Source: Tenacibaculum aiptasiae (lineage in GTDB: Bacteria; Bacteroidota; Bacteroidia; Flavobacteriales; Flavobacteriaceae). Taken from it: DNA of 64,000 nt. Made by a program: the position numbers and the translations under genes. The stretch spans positions 21,116-85,115 of the forward strand of contig NZ_WAAU01000031.1 in the NCBI RefSeq assembly GCF_008806755.1, given 5' to 3'. Positions 1 to 8,701 of the stretch are shown piece after piece; the stretch's first letter is position 1, and every line of letters begins with the position of its first letter. The notes beneath the pieces are model-generated. The model was not told where the DNA came from. It ran no database searches and saw nothing but the letters and a program-made list of their open reading frames with translations.

Positions 1-486
1 AAAAGGAACATTGATAATTTCGTAACCTATTTCTTCGTAAGCTTCCTTTAAAAAGGTATCAATTTTTACAGATTGCTCGTAGGTTTCGTAGCGTTCATTG
101 TCGGATTTGTATATAGCTTCCCAAGGAGCACACATATATACTTTATTATATAAGTATTTATTACTTTTTTCTTTATAAACAGGAGGGTAGTCGTTACCTA
201 AATAATTCATATACGCATGAACATCAGGAATACCTCTATCAAAAAAGATAATTGAACTATCACTTTTTTGAGCGTCTAAATATTGTTGTTCTCTTCCTTC
301 TAATAATAGTTGACTAAATAATAAAGGTTGTTCTAAGAATAATTGATCTATACCTTCTTTTTGAGCTTTTAGGGTTACTTCTCTTGATATTTCTGGCATA
401 CATTCGTAACCACGTTTTATAAGCTCTCTTAAAATTGAAGACTTTCCAGTACCTGGACCTCCTATAATTACTATTTTTTGTTGCAT
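1..486 (-). CDS. AAA_28-type P-loop ATPase, partial (C-terminus beyond window)
   Basis: The reading frame opens at an ATG on the minus strand (486-484) and is still open at base 1, so 162 residues are visible and the C-terminus is missing. It starts MQQKIVIIGGPGTGKSS, which puts a Walker A loop (GGPGTGKS) within the first 17 residues, as in small P-loop kinase-like ATPases of the AAA_28 family. An FFDRGIPD segment further on looks like the lid or Walker B region of nucleotide-kinase-like proteins. The family includes NadR-like and otherwise uncharacterised ATPases. The substrate cannot be told from the visible part. It is transcribed divergently from the DUF493 gene. Confidence 0.75.
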   Translation of the reverse strand, partial: MQQKIVIIGGPGTGKSSILRELIKRGYECMPEISREVTLKAQKEGIDQLFLEQPLLFSQLLLEGREQQYLDAQKSDSSIIFFDRGIPDVHAYMNYLGNDYPPVYKEKSNKYLYNKVYMCAPWEAIYKSDNERYETYEQSVKIDTFLKEAYEEIGYEIINVPF

Positions 487-530
487 TTTGCAAAAATAAA
501 AGTTTCAATTTATAAATGTAATAAATAGTG

Positions 531-538
531 TAATTTTG
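531..538 (+). promoter_or_regulatory. Candidate -7 element for the DUF493/chaperone operon
   Basis: TAATTTTG matches the Bacteroidota -7 consensus TAnnTTTG. It lies 57 bases before the DUF493 start codon. A weak TTT about 19 bases upstream could be the -33 box, but no TTTG is present. Confidence 0.35.
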
Positions 539-594
539 TTCTCCATCATTTTTTAGGACAATTTATGATGGAAAATTTTTAAAAGAATAAAAAT

Positions 595-876
595 ATGTCA
601 GATAGAGAAGCGTTTTATATTAAGTTAAAAGCACAATTAGAGGATACTACTAAGTTTCCAGCCAAATATTTATATAAATTTATAGTGCCAACAGATGGCA
701 ACCAAGTTGAGGAGGTAAAAGAGTTATTTAATGCAGGAGGAGCTGTTATTGATACCAAAAAATCAAGAACAGGAAAGTATGTTAGTGTTTCTATACATAT
801 TAAAGTAAAAGGAGCTGATGAAGTAATATCGTACTATAAAAAAGCCGAAGCTATTAAAGGAATAATATCGTTATAA
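595..876 (+). CDS. DUF493 (YbeD-like) family protein
   Basis: This is a 93-residue cytosolic protein with the alpha/beta pattern of the DUF493/YbeD family, including the FPAKYLYKFIVP segment at about residues 21-32 and alternating strands ending in a YYKKAEAIKGIISL-like helix and tail. YbeD-like proteins are small regulatory-type domains; no biochemical role is established for the flavobacterial form. The stop codon is one base from the start of the PpiC gene, so the two are almost certainly co-transcribed. No signal peptide or membrane segment is present. Confidence 0.8.
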   Translation: MSDREAFYIKLKAQLEDTTKFPAKYLYKFIVPTDGNQVEEVKELFNAGGAVIDTKKSRTGKYVSVSIHIKVKGADEVISYYKKAEAIKGIISL

Positions 877-877
877 G

Positions 878-2485
878 ATGAGAAAACAGTTTTTATATTT
901 TTTTGTATGTTTTGTAAGTTCAATGTCTTTTGCTCAAAAAGATAAAGAGCTATTTAGAATAAATAATGAACCAGTTATGGTATCGGAATTTAAACAAGTA
1001 TATGAGAAAAATTTAGCTGTTTTAGAAGATGAAGCATCTAAAGATATTGATAACTATCTTGAACTGTACATAAACTATAAATTAAAAGTAAAAGAAGCCT
1101 ATAAATTAAAATTAGATACTTTAAAGACTTATAAAAGAGAGTTAGAAGGTTACAAAAACCAGTTAATAGCTCCTTATTTACAGGATAATGATTATTTAAA
1201 AAAATTAATAAAAGAAGCTTACGATAGAACTAAGAATGAAGTAAGAGCTAGTCATATCTTAATCAAGTATCCTAAGAAGATGGAAGAAAAGGATTCACTG
1301 GTTCTTTACAAGAAGATATCAGATATAAGAAATAGAATTTTGTCTGGTGAATCTTTTGAAAAAGTAGCTAAGGAAGTATCTGAAGATCCTTCTGCTCAAA
1401 TTAATGGTGGAGACTTGGGATATTTTAAAGCTTTTACTATGGTATATCCTTTTGAAGAGGCCGCATACAAAACAAAAGTAGGAGAAGTTTCTAAACCGTT
1501 TAAAACAAGGTTTGGATATCATATTTTAAAAACTACAGGAAAGAGAGAATCCAAAGGAGAGTTTGAAGTTGCTCATATTTTGATAAAAGCTTCTAAAGGA
1601 GATAAGGAGAAAATTAACTCAATTTATAAAAAGTTAAAATCAGGAGCGTCTTTTGAGAAGTTGGCTCAAGAATATTCAGAAGATAAAGGAACAGCAACTT
1701 TGGGAGGAAAATTACCAAAATTCGGTACAGGAAAGATGGTAGAAAGTTTTGAGGAAGCGGTTAGAAAATTAAAAGAAGAAGGAAGTTATAGTAAACCATT
1801 CAAAACTAGGTATGGATGGCATATTGTAAAATTGTTGAAAAAATATCCAGTTGGTTCATTTGAAGAAATTAAAAGTGAATTAACTAGAAAAATGAAAAAA
1901 TCTAATAGAGCAGGTTTATCAAAACAAGCCGTATTAAATAAACTTAAAAGAGAGTATAAAATAAAAGAGAATAAAAATGCTTTAAAAGTTTTTTTTAATA
2001 CTAATACACATGTCTTAGAAACTCAAGATTTAAAAGAGGTTTTATTTACAATAAATAAGAATAAAAAGATTTTACAAAAAGATTTTATGAACTTTATTGG
2101 ACATAGACACAGTCATGATGTAAATGATTTGTATGAAAAATTTAAAGACATTGAAATTATAACCTACTTTAAAGATGATTTAGTTCATAAAGAACCAGCA
2201 TACAGAAATGTACTGTTAGAGTATAAAGAAGGGTTGTTGTTGTTTGATTTAATGCAAAAAAAGATTTGGAATAGAGCATCAAAAGATACTTTAGAGTTGA
2301 AAAAGATGTATGAATTGAATAAAGAAAAATATAAAAACAAAAAATTTGAAGAAGTAAGAGGTCATATTATGAATGACTATCAAAAAAAGCTAGAAAAAGA
2401 ATGGGTTGAAAATTTAAGAGAAAATAATAAAATTATAGTAAAAGAAAGGGAGTTAAAGAAGTTTAAAAAAATATTTAATCAATAA
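878..2485 (+). CDS. PpiC/parvulin-type peptidylprolyl isomerase, two PPIase domains
   Basis: This 535-residue exported protein begins with a signal peptide ending at SFAQ (about residue 20). It carries two consecutive parvulin domains. Each has the hallmark order AxHIL (RASHILIKYP near residue 125; VAHILIKAS near 231), a GG.L segment and a G(W/Y)HI(L/V)K ending. A lysine-rich C-terminal third (about 340-535) has no recognised fold. Parvulin isomerases in the periplasm help fold outer-membrane proteins. It is the first of three chaperone-type genes in a row (gap of 3 bases to the next). The family assignment is firm; client specificity is not known. Confidence 0.88.
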   Translation: MRKQFLYFFVCFVSSMSFAQKDKELFRINNEPVMVSEFKQVYEKNLAVLEDEASKDIDNYLELYINYKLKVKEAYKLKLDTLKTYKRELEGYKNQLIAPYLQDNDYLKKLIKEAYDRTKNEVRASHILIKYPKKMEEKDSLVLYKKISDIRNRILSGESFEKVAKEVSEDPSAQINGGDLGYFKAFTMVYPFEEAAYKTKVGEVSKPFKTRFGYHILKTTGKRESKGEFEVAHILIKASKGDKEKINSIYKKLKSGASFEKLAQEYSEDKGTATLGGKLPKFGTGKMVESFEEAVRKLKEEGSYSKPFKTRYGWHIVKLLKKYPVGSFEEIKSELTRKMKKSNRAGLSKQAVLNKLKREYKIKENKNALKVFFNTNTHVLETQDLKEVLFTINKNKKILQKDFMNFIGHRHSHDVNDLYEKFKDIEIITYFKDDLVHKEPAYRNVLLEYKEGLLLFDLMQKKIWNRASKDTLELKKMYELNKEKYKNKKFEEVRGHIMNDYQKKLEKEWVENLRENNKIIVKERELKKFKKIFNQ

Positions 2486-2488
2486 AAA

Positions 2489-3346
2489 ATGAAGAGGGGA
2501 TTCTTTTTTATAGTATTACTACTTATAGTTTCTTGTGATTTAATTAGTTTAAAAACTGAAAAGTTTAGAGAAGACAAACCTATTGCAACCGTTTATAATA
2601 AAAATTTATACAAAAAAGATATAGAAGGTTTATTACCTAAGGGGATAACTGCAAAAGATAGTTTGGTAATTGTAAAAGGTCTAATAAATTCATGGGCAAA
2701 GCAGCAATTGTTATTAGCTAAAGCGGAAGAAAATATATCTGAAGTTAATAGTGAAAAAATAGAAAGCTTAGTAAATGATTACAAAAAAAGTCTATATATC
2801 AATGGTTATAAAGAACGTTTGATAAAACAACAATTAGATACCATTGTAACAGAAGAAGAAATAGATTTATACTATCAGAAAAATAAAGAGAATTTCAAAT
2901 TGAATGAAGAATTATTGCAATTTGAGTATGTTCATTTTGGTAAAGATTTCTTAGATAAGGATGAGGCTATAAAAAAATTTAAATCATCTAAAGAAGAAGA
3001 TAAAGAAGACTTGGAAAGTTATTTATTGAACTTTAAATCCTATAGATTGCAAGACTCAACTTGGGTTACAATTGATTATCTAAAGAAAAGTATTGCTCCT
3101 TTCCAGAGAGAAACTAAGGAAAATTTGTTAAAAATATCCAAATTCATACAAAAAGAAGATAGTTTAGGAGTATATTTGGTCGCTGTAAAAAATGTGTTAC
3201 CAAGAAATGCTACGGCCCCTTTAACGTTTGTTAGTTCAAGGATTAAGCAAATTATTTTACACAAAAGAAAATTAGAATTAATAAGAGAGATAGAAAAAAC
3301 GCTGATAAATGATGCAATTCAAAACAAAAACTTTAAAGAATACTAG
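2489..3346 (+). CDS. SurA N-domain-like lipoprotein, degenerate PPIase region
   Basis: This 285-residue protein has a lipoprotein signal, with hydrophobic residues 4-14 followed by SC and Cys16. The middle (about 40-130) resembles the helical chaperone part of SurA/PpiC proteins, including EEEIDLYYQKNKENF. The C-terminal part is where a parvulin domain would sit, but the usual GG.LG and GYHI motifs are absent. I therefore infer a holdase-like chaperone rather than an active isomerase. It lies between two parvulin genes, and its 3' end overlaps the next gene by 38 bases in another frame, which suggests translational coupling. Confidence 0.7.
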   Translation: MKRGFFFIVLLLIVSCDLISLKTEKFREDKPIATVYNKNLYKKDIEGLLPKGITAKDSLVIVKGLINSWAKQQLLLAKAEENISEVNSEKIESLVNDYKKSLYINGYKERLIKQQLDTIVTEEEIDLYYQKNKENFKLNEELLQFEYVHFGKDFLDKDEAIKKFKSSKEEDKEDLESYLLNFKSYRLQDSTWVTIDYLKKSIAPFQRETKENLLKISKFIQKEDSLGVYLVAVKNVLPRNATAPLTFVSSRIKQIILHKRKLELIREIEKTLINDAIQNKNFKEY

Positions 3347-4691
3347 TATTTTATTCACCTTTTTTTTAGCTAGTTTAGGAGTTGTAAATGCTCAACAAGC
3401 TAAAAAAATTGATGGAGTAGCTGTAGTAATAGGTAAAAATATTGTTTTAGATTCTGATATAGATAAATTCAAACAAGAGGTTGAAGCAAGAAGTGAAGGA
3501 AAAGTAAAAATTTCTGATTGCGAAATGTTAGAGGAGTTAATGCAGCAAAAATTATTAGCACATCATGCTGTAATAGATAGTGTTGTAGTTTCGCAGGCTG
3601 ATATTGATTCTAGAGTTAAAAGGAGTGTGGCTTTTTTTATCAATCAGTATGGAAGTGAAGAAAAGGCATATAAAGCTTATGGTTTTAATGATTTAGAAGA
3701 TTTTAAAAAAGAATTAACTAGAGTCCAAAAAGAAAATGCATTAATTGAAAAAGAACAGAAAAAGATAACAGAAAAAGTAGATGTAACTCCAGAAGAAGTT
3801 CGTGTTTATTTTAAAGGATTAAAAGATAAAAACGAGTTACCAGAAATACCAGCAGAAGTAGAAATAGCTCAGTTAGTACTAAAAGCTGAGCCTACCAAAG
3901 AGGAAAACGAACGTATAGTAAAGAAGCTTAATGAAATTAAAAAGCAGGTAGAAGGAGGGGCAAGCTTTAAGTTAAAAGCTATCATAAACTCTGACGATCC
4001 CACAGCTGCTCAAAATGGAGGTAATATGGGAGTTATTACTAAAGAGACTGGATTTGTAAAAGAATTCAAAGAGGTTGCGTTTTCTTTAGAAGAAGGAGAG
4101 ATTTCAGAACCTTTTAAATCGCCATTTGGATATCATATAGTTTTACTTAATAAAATAAAAGGAGAAGGAAGAGATGTATCCCACATATTGTTGCAACCTG
4201 AAATAGCTGATGAAAAACTAAATGAAACGAAGAAGGAAATAGAAAAAATTAAAGCAGATTTAAAGGAAGGAAAAATAACTTTTGAAGAAGCTGTGAAAAA
4301 ATATTCTGAGGATGAGGACACAAAGAGTAATGGTGGTTTAATAATTAACCCTTATACTAATGAAAGCACATTTGAACTAGCAAGAATGGCACCGGATTTA
4401 TTTGGAAGAATTAGTGAGCTTAAAAAAGGAGAATTTTCAGATATATTTTATGATGAAACACGTGAAGGTGAAAAGATGTACAAATTAATCTTTTTGAAGG
4501 ATAAAACTGAAACTCATAAAGCTGATTTGGTAAAAGATTATGTAAGAATGCAACAGTTTGCTTTAGCAAAAAAGAAAGAAGAAGAGATTGTTAAATGGTC
4601 TAAGGATAAAATTCAAGAAACCTATATAAAGTTAGGAAACGATTATAAATCTTGTACTTTTAAAAAAGATTGGAAAAAAGGAAATAAATAA
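3309..4691 (+). CDS. SurA-like periplasmic chaperone/peptidylprolyl isomerase
   Basis: This 460-residue protein has an N-terminal signal peptide ending near VVNAQ (residue 29). It follows SurA architecture: an N-terminal chaperone domain (about 32-165, with the typical GVAVVIGKNIVLDSDID opening) and two parvulin domains (about 180-280 and 285-400). The first keeps NGGNMG and FGYHIV. The second has SHILLQP and NGGLI but a weaker ending. SurA escorts outer-membrane beta-barrel proteins to the BAM complex. Two adjacent ATGs (3309 and 3312) could both start it; either overlaps the upstream gene. A palindromic repeat follows before the MoxR gene. Confidence 0.88.
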   Translation: MMQFKTKTLKNTSILFTFFLASLGVVNAQQAKKIDGVAVVIGKNIVLDSDIDKFKQEVEARSEGKVKISDCEMLEELMQQKLLAHHAVIDSVVVSQADIDSRVKRSVAFFINQYGSEEKAYKAYGFNDLEDFKKELTRVQKENALIEKEQKKITEKVDVTPEEVRVYFKGLKDKNELPEIPAEVEIAQLVLKAEPTKEENERIVKKLNEIKKQVEGGASFKLKAIINSDDPTAAQNGGNMGVITKETGFVKEFKEVAFSLEEGEISEPFKSPFGYHIVLLNKIKGEGRDVSHILLQPEIADEKLNETKKEIEKIKADLKEGKITFEEAVKKYSEDEDTKSNGGLIINPYTNESTFELARMAPDLFGRISELKKGEFSDIFYDETREGEKMYKLIFLKDKTETHKADLVKDYVRMQQFALAKKKEEEIVKWSKDKIQETYIKLGNDYKSCTFKKDWKKGNK

Positions 4692-4717
4692 AAATAATAA
4701 TTTTATTATACTTATAT

Positions 4718-4745
4718 TGTCATTCCCGCGAAAGCGGGAATCTCA
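4718..4745. repeat. REP-like palindrome, ATTCCCGC-GAAA-GCGGGAAT core
   Basis: The core (4722-4741) is a perfect 8-bp inverted repeat around a GAAA loop, and it is strikingly GC-rich in an AT-rich gap between the surA-like gene and moxR. It matches the general form ATTCCC-N8-GGGAAT known from dispersed repeats such as neisserial dRS3. It could fold as a stable hairpin and stabilise or end the chaperone mRNA. Only one copy is in this window. Confidence 0.6.
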
Positions 4746-4794
4746 TTTTATAAAAGTTTGTAAAAAATATTGTATTAAAAATAAAAGATAATTT

Positions 4795-5748
4795 ATGTCT
4801 GATGTAACTGCGGTAAACAATTTGGTTCAAAAATATTCTCAATTGCAACAAGAAATAGGAAAAGTTATAATAGGACAACAAGAAGCCGTTGATTATACTT
4901 TATTGTCTATTTTATGTGGAGGACATTCTCTTTTAGTTGGTGTTCCAGGTTTAGCAAAAACATTATTAGTAAATACAATTTCTAATGTTTTAGGCTTACA
5001 ATTTAATCGTATACAGTTTACTCCAGATTTAATGCCTTCTGATATTTTGGGAAGTGAAATATTAGATGAAAATCGAAATTTTAAGTTCATTAAAGGACCA
5101 ATATTTTCTAACATAATTTTGGCCGATGAGATTAACCGTACACCTCCTAAAACACAAGCTGCTTTATTAGAAGCAATGCAAGAGAAATCTGTAACAGTAG
5201 CAGGACATCAATATAAATTAGATTTACCTTTTTTTGTATTAGCAACTCAAAACCCAATTGAGCAAGAAGGAACATATCCTTTGCCAGAAGCACAGTTAGA
5301 TAGATTTATGTTTTCTATTAATTTGGAGTATCCTTCATTTGAGGAAGAAGTTCAAGTTGTAAAAAACACTACTTCAATAATTAATCAGAATGTACAATCA
5401 ATTTTTTCAGCTCAAGAAATTATAGAGGTACAAAAATTAATAAGAAAAATTCCAGTAGCAGATAATGTGATAGAATATGCAGTAGGTTTAGTAGGTAAAA
5501 CAAGACCTAAGTCTGATAGAGCTACTAGTTTTGTAAAAAAATACATTGACTGGGGAGCTGGACCAAGAGCTTCGCAAAACTTAATATTAGCAGCTAAAGC
5601 GCATGCAGCTGTTAAAGGAAAATATTCGCCAGATATTGAAGATGTTCAAGCTGTAGCTATCCCTATTTTATCGCATAGGGTTGTTAAAAATTATAAAGCG
5701 GAAGCAGAAGGAATTACTATAAAAGAAATTATAGGTTCGTTATTTTAA
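4795..5748 (+). CDS. MoxR-family AAA+ ATPase
   Basis: This 317-residue cytosolic ATPase has Walker A GVPGLAKT (about 49-56), Walker B ILADEINR, sensor 1 ATQNPIEQEGTYPLPEAQLDRFMF and an arginine-finger region. MoxR ATPases are chaperone-like and often work with VWA or DUF58 partners on complex assembly. Unlike the second MoxR at 25811, this copy has no DUF58 neighbour and follows the chaperone genes after a 103-base gap. It ends at a strong terminator. Confidence 0.9.
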   Translation: MSDVTAVNNLVQKYSQLQQEIGKVIIGQQEAVDYTLLSILCGGHSLLVGVPGLAKTLLVNTISNVLGLQFNRIQFTPDLMPSDILGSEILDENRNFKFIKGPIFSNIILADEINRTPPKTQAALLEAMQEKSVTVAGHQYKLDLPFFVLATQNPIEQEGTYPLPEAQLDRFMFSINLEYPSFEEEVQVVKNTTSIINQNVQSIFSAQEIIEVQKLIRKIPVADNVIEYAVGLVGKTRPKSDRATSFVKKYIDWGAGPRASQNLILAAKAHAAVKGKYSPDIEDVQAVAIPILSHRVVKNYKAEAEGITIKEIIGSLF

Positions 5749-5751
5749 AAT

Positions 5752-5787
5752 AAAAAAGGAAGTTTCAAATCAGAAACTTCCTTTTTT
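5752..5787. terminator. Bidirectional rho-independent terminator
   Basis: A perfect 9-bp stem GGAAGTTTC / GAAACTTCC with loop AAATCA is flanked by an A-run on the left and a T-run on the right. It sits between the convergent moxR and 3-hydroxyacyl-CoA dehydrogenase genes and can serve both. Confidence 0.92.
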
Positions 5788-5811
5788 ATTATTGTTAAGC
5801 TTATAAAGCGA

Positions 5812-6699
5812 TTAAGAGAACATTTTAGCTACTTTTTCAGCTTTTCTACTTTCACTATAATCGTAAAAACCTTCACCAGATTTAACACCTAATTTACCAG
5901 CCATAACCATATTAACTAATAATGGACATGGAGCATACTTAGGATTTTTAAATCCATCATACATTACATTTAAAATAGATAAACAAACATCTAAACCAAT
6001 AAAGTCGGCTAATTGTAAAGGCCCCATTGGATGTGCCATACCTAATTTCATTACAGTGTCAATTTCTGCAACACCAGCAACTCCATTGTATAATGTCTCT
6101 ATAGATTCATTAATCATAGGCATTAAGATACGATTTGCAACAAAACCAGGATAGTCATTAACCTCTACAGGAACTTTGTTTATTTTCTTCGTTAAATCAA
6201 CTGTAAAGTCCATTACTTCATCAGAAGTGTTGTATCCTCTAATAATTTCAACTAACTTCATAATTGGCACTGGATTCATAAAGTGCATTCCAATTACTTT
6301 CTCAGGTCTTTTAGTTGCCGCAGCAATTTGAGTTATTGAAATAGAAGAAGTATTAGTTGCTAGAATTGTTTCTTCAGGGCAAACTTCATCTAAATCTTTA
6401 AAAATCTTTAATTTTAAGTCAACATTTTCTGTAGCAGCTTCTACTACTAAGCTAGCTTGTTGTACACCTTCTTTTATAGAAGTAAAAGTGGTAATATTAT
6501 TTAAAGTATTGTCTTTATCTTCAGAACTAATTTTTTCTTTAGCTACCATTCTGTCTAAGTTCTTAGTAATGGTTGCAATACCTCTATCTAAAGCATCTTG
6601 TGATATATCAATAAGTTGAACGTTATATCCAAATTGAGCAAATGTATGAGCGATTCCATTCCCCATAGTTCCAGCTCCAATTACTGCGATATTTTCCAT
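5812..6699 (-). CDS. 3-hydroxyacyl-CoA (3-hydroxybutyryl-CoA) dehydrogenase
   Basis: This 295-residue protein has the length of single-function 3-hydroxybutyryl-CoA dehydrogenases. The N-terminal Rossmann motif is VIGAGTMGNGIA (about 5-16). NTSSISIT and the catalytic GMHFMNPVP (His-Phe-Met-Asn-Pro) follow, then the C-terminal domain with VNDYPGFVANRILMP and HPMGPLQLADFIGLD. It oxidises L-3-hydroxyacyl-CoA with NAD in fatty-acid or butanoate metabolism. It is followed 37 bases upstream by the Gfo/Idh/MocA gene on the same strand, so the two are likely co-transcribed. Confidence 0.93.
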   Translation of the reverse strand: MENIAVIGAGTMGNGIAHTFAQFGYNVQLIDISQDALDRGIATITKNLDRMVAKEKISSEDKDNTLNNITTFTSIKEGVQQASLVVEAATENVDLKLKIFKDLDEVCPEETILATNTSSISITQIAAATKRPEKVIGMHFMNPVPIMKLVEIIRGYNTSDEVMDFTVDLTKKINKVPVEVNDYPGFVANRILMPMINESIETLYNGVAGVAEIDTVMKLGMAHPMGPLQLADFIGLDVCLSILNVMYDGFKNPKYAPCPLLVNMVMAGKLGVKSGEGFYDYSESRKAEKVAKMFS

Positions 6700-6736
6700 G
6701 TTGTATGTATAGTTTTATTTTTTATTTAAAGTTTGA

Positions 6737-7696
6737 TTAGAAACAATCAATAATCATTTGCGCAACTCTTAAAGCCTCTGTTCCTTGAGTTAAAGAAACA
6801 ACAGGAGTTGTGTCAGTATTAATTGCATTAGCAAAAGATTCTAATTCATCTAGAATTGCATTGTTAGGTGTTACTTCTGGATTGTCAAAATAAATTTGCT
6901 TTTTTACACCTTCAGCATTTTGTAAAATCATAGCAAATTCATCTGGATTTTCAGGAACATCTTTCATTTTTACTACTTCCGATTTTTTCTCTAAGAAATC
7001 TACAGAGATGTATGCATCTTTCTGGAAAAAACGACTTTTACGCATGTTTTTCATTGAAATTCTGCTAGATGTTAAGTTAGCAACACATCCATTTTCAAAT
7101 TCAATACGAGCGTTGGCAATATCAGGAGTTTCAGAAATAACAGAAACACCACTAGCATGAACATTTTTTACTTTCGATTTTACTACCGATAGAATAATGT
7201 CAATATCATGAATCATTAAATCTAATACTACAGGAACATCAGTTCCTCTAGGGTTAAATTCTGCTAATCTATGAGTCTCAATAAACATTGGAGTGTCAAT
7301 AACATCTTTTACAGCTGTAAATGCTGGGTTAAAACGTTCAACATGCCCAACTTGACCTCTAACGTGATTTTGGCTTGCAAGTGTTCTAATACCTTCCGCT
7401 TCTTGCAAAGTATTAGTAATTGGTTTTTCTATAAAAATATGTTTTCCTTTTTCAATGGCTTGTTTAGCGCAATCAAAATGAGATAAGGTTGGTGTAACAA
7501 TATCAACTACATCTACGGCATCTATAAGTTCTTCTATAGAGTTAAATAATTTGTAACCAAACTCTTTAGCTACTTTTTGTGCATTTTCGGTAAAAGGATC
7601 GTAAAATCCTACTAATTCATATTTTTCTGATTGTTGTAACAAACGCAAGTGTATTTTACCTAAATGTCCTGCGCCTAAAACTCCGGCTTTTAGCAT
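6737..7696 (-). CDS. Gfo/Idh/MocA family NAD(P)-dependent oxidoreductase
   Basis: This 319-residue protein has an N-terminal nucleotide-binding fold (GVLGAGHLGKIHL, about 5-17) and the family's EKP motif (FIEKPITN) at about residues 91-98. The C-terminal alpha/beta domain includes DLMIHDIDIILS, where the His-Asp pair is the usual catalytic or substrate-binding region. Members reduce or oxidise sugars, inositol or related compounds; the substrate is not evident. It lies upstream of the 3-hydroxyacyl-CoA dehydrogenase in the same direction. Confidence 0.9.
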   Translation of the reverse strand: MLKAGVLGAGHLGKIHLRLLQQSEKYELVGFYDPFTENAQKVAKEFGYKLFNSIEELIDAVDVVDIVTPTLSHFDCAKQAIEKGKHIFIEKPITNTLQEAEGIRTLASQNHVRGQVGHVERFNPAFTAVKDVIDTPMFIETHRLAEFNPRGTDVPVVLDLMIHDIDIILSVVKSKVKNVHASGVSVISETPDIANARIEFENGCVANLTSSRISMKNMRKSRFFQKDAYISVDFLEKKSEVVKMKDVPENPDEFAMILQNAEGVKKQIYFDNPEVTPNNAILDELESFANAINTDTTPVVSLTQGTEALRVAQMIIDCF

Positions 7697-7767
7697 AAGT
7701 GAAAGATTATTAGTTATTTGAATATTTATATAAAAAGAAATGATTTATACAAAAAATCAACGCTAAC

Positions 7768-7775
7768 AAAGATAC
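7768..7775 (-). promoter_or_regulatory. Candidate -7 element for the Gfo/Idh/MocA gene
   Basis: On the minus strand this reads TATCTTTG, an exact TAnnTTTG match, about 70 bases upstream of the start codon at 7696. I do not see a convincing -33 TTG at the usual distance, so the call is tentative. Confidence 0.35.
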
Positions 7776-7826
7776 ACTTTTGTAGAGATTTATTACTACT
7801 TTTAGCCCGTCGAAATTTTACTATTT

Positions 7827-8468
7827 GTGAGAGATACTACCAAACATCAAGGGCTTAGAAATCAATTAGCAAAGGTTTTAGAAGCTAAAGGGATATATGA
7901 TATAAAAGTGTTAAGTGCTGTACGAAAAATTCCAAGGCACTTGTTTATTGATAGTAGTTTTGAATCACATGCTTACCAAGATAAGGCATTTCCTATTGCT
8001 GCAGATCAAACAATTTCACATCCCTTTACTGTCGCATTTCAATCGCAAGTATTAGAAGTTAAACCAGGAGAAAAAGTTTTAGAAATCGGTACTGGTTCTG
8101 GATATCAAACAGCTGTTTTGTTAGAGTTAAATGCTGAGGTGTACTCAATAGAGCGTCAGCATGAATTATTTAAAAAAACATCGATGTTTTTACCTAAGTT
8201 AGGGTATAGGCCTAAGCGTTTTATTTTTGGTGATGGTTACAAAGGTTTACCTGAAGAGGCTCCGTTTGATAAAATTATAGTAACAGCAGGTGCTCCATAT
8301 GTGCCAAAAGCTTTATTAGGACAGTTAAAAATAGGAGGAAGGTTATTAATTCCAGTAGGAGATAAAGAGCAAGTTATGACTCTATTTCTTCGAAAATCAC
8401 CTAAGGAATTTGAAAAACATGAATTGGGAGATTTCAAATTTGTTCCAATGTTAAAAAAGAAGAACTAA
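7827..8468 (+). CDS. pcm: Protein-L-isoaspartate O-methyltransferase
   Basis: This 213-residue protein starts at a GTG codon and opens with RDTTKHQGLRNQLAKVL, the usual N-terminus of bacterial Pcm. Family motifs are present: DKAFPIAADQTISHPFTVAFQ (the TISxP substrate loop), the SAM-binding VLEIGTGSGYQTAVLLEL, and GGRLLIPVGD. The enzyme uses S-adenosylmethionine to methylate isoaspartyl residues and so starts repair of aged proteins. The gene stands alone, divergent from the oxidoreductase gene, and ends at a hairpin terminator. Confidence 0.93.
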   Translation: MRDTTKHQGLRNQLAKVLEAKGIYDIKVLSAVRKIPRHLFIDSSFESHAYQDKAFPIAADQTISHPFTVAFQSQVLEVKPGEKVLEIGTGSGYQTAVLLELNAEVYSIERQHELFKKTSMFLPKLGYRPKRFIFGDGYKGLPEEAPFDKIIVTAGAPYVPKALLGQLKIGGRLLIPVGDKEQVMTLFLRKSPKEFEKHELGDFKFVPMLKKKN

Positions 8469-8470
8469 AA

Positions 8471-8496
8471 AATCCGCCTAAAAAAGCGGATTTATT
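8471..8496. terminator. Bidirectional terminator after pcm
   Basis: A 7-bp stem AATCCGC / GCGGATT around an A-rich loop is followed by TTTATT on the plus strand, and by a T-run on the minus strand. It separates pcm from the convergent small lipoprotein gene. Confidence 0.8.
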
Positions 8497-8521
8497 GAAT
8501 TTGAATAAAAGAAACATCAAC

Positions 8522-8683
8522 TTATTCAGCTATCTCAGTAGCATCAGCTACTATGATTTCTTGTTGATGTTGGTTTTGTTTGGTTTGATTAGTTTTTGCT
8601 AAACCGCATGGGCTTGTGCTTCCGCAAGAAGAAAAACCTACTAAACTAACTACACAAATTGCAATAAATACTATTTTTTTCAT
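8522..8683 (-). CDS. Small lipoprotein (53 residues)
   Basis: On the minus strand an ATG at 8683 opens a 53-codon frame ending in TAA at 8522. The protein begins MKKIVFIAICVVSLVGFSSC, a textbook lipoprotein signal with Cys20 as the lipidation site. A short Gln/Asn-rich tail follows (KTNQTKQNQHQQ) and an acidic end. Nothing in the mature part identifies a function. It starts 18 bases after the stop of the binding-protein-like gene in the same direction, so it is likely the last gene of that operon. Confidence 0.7.
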   Translation of the reverse strand: MKKIVFIAICVVSLVGFSSCGSTSPCGLAKTNQTKQNQHQQEIIVADATEIAE

Positions 8684-8701
8684 TTTTTGGGTTTTAAAAA
8701 A

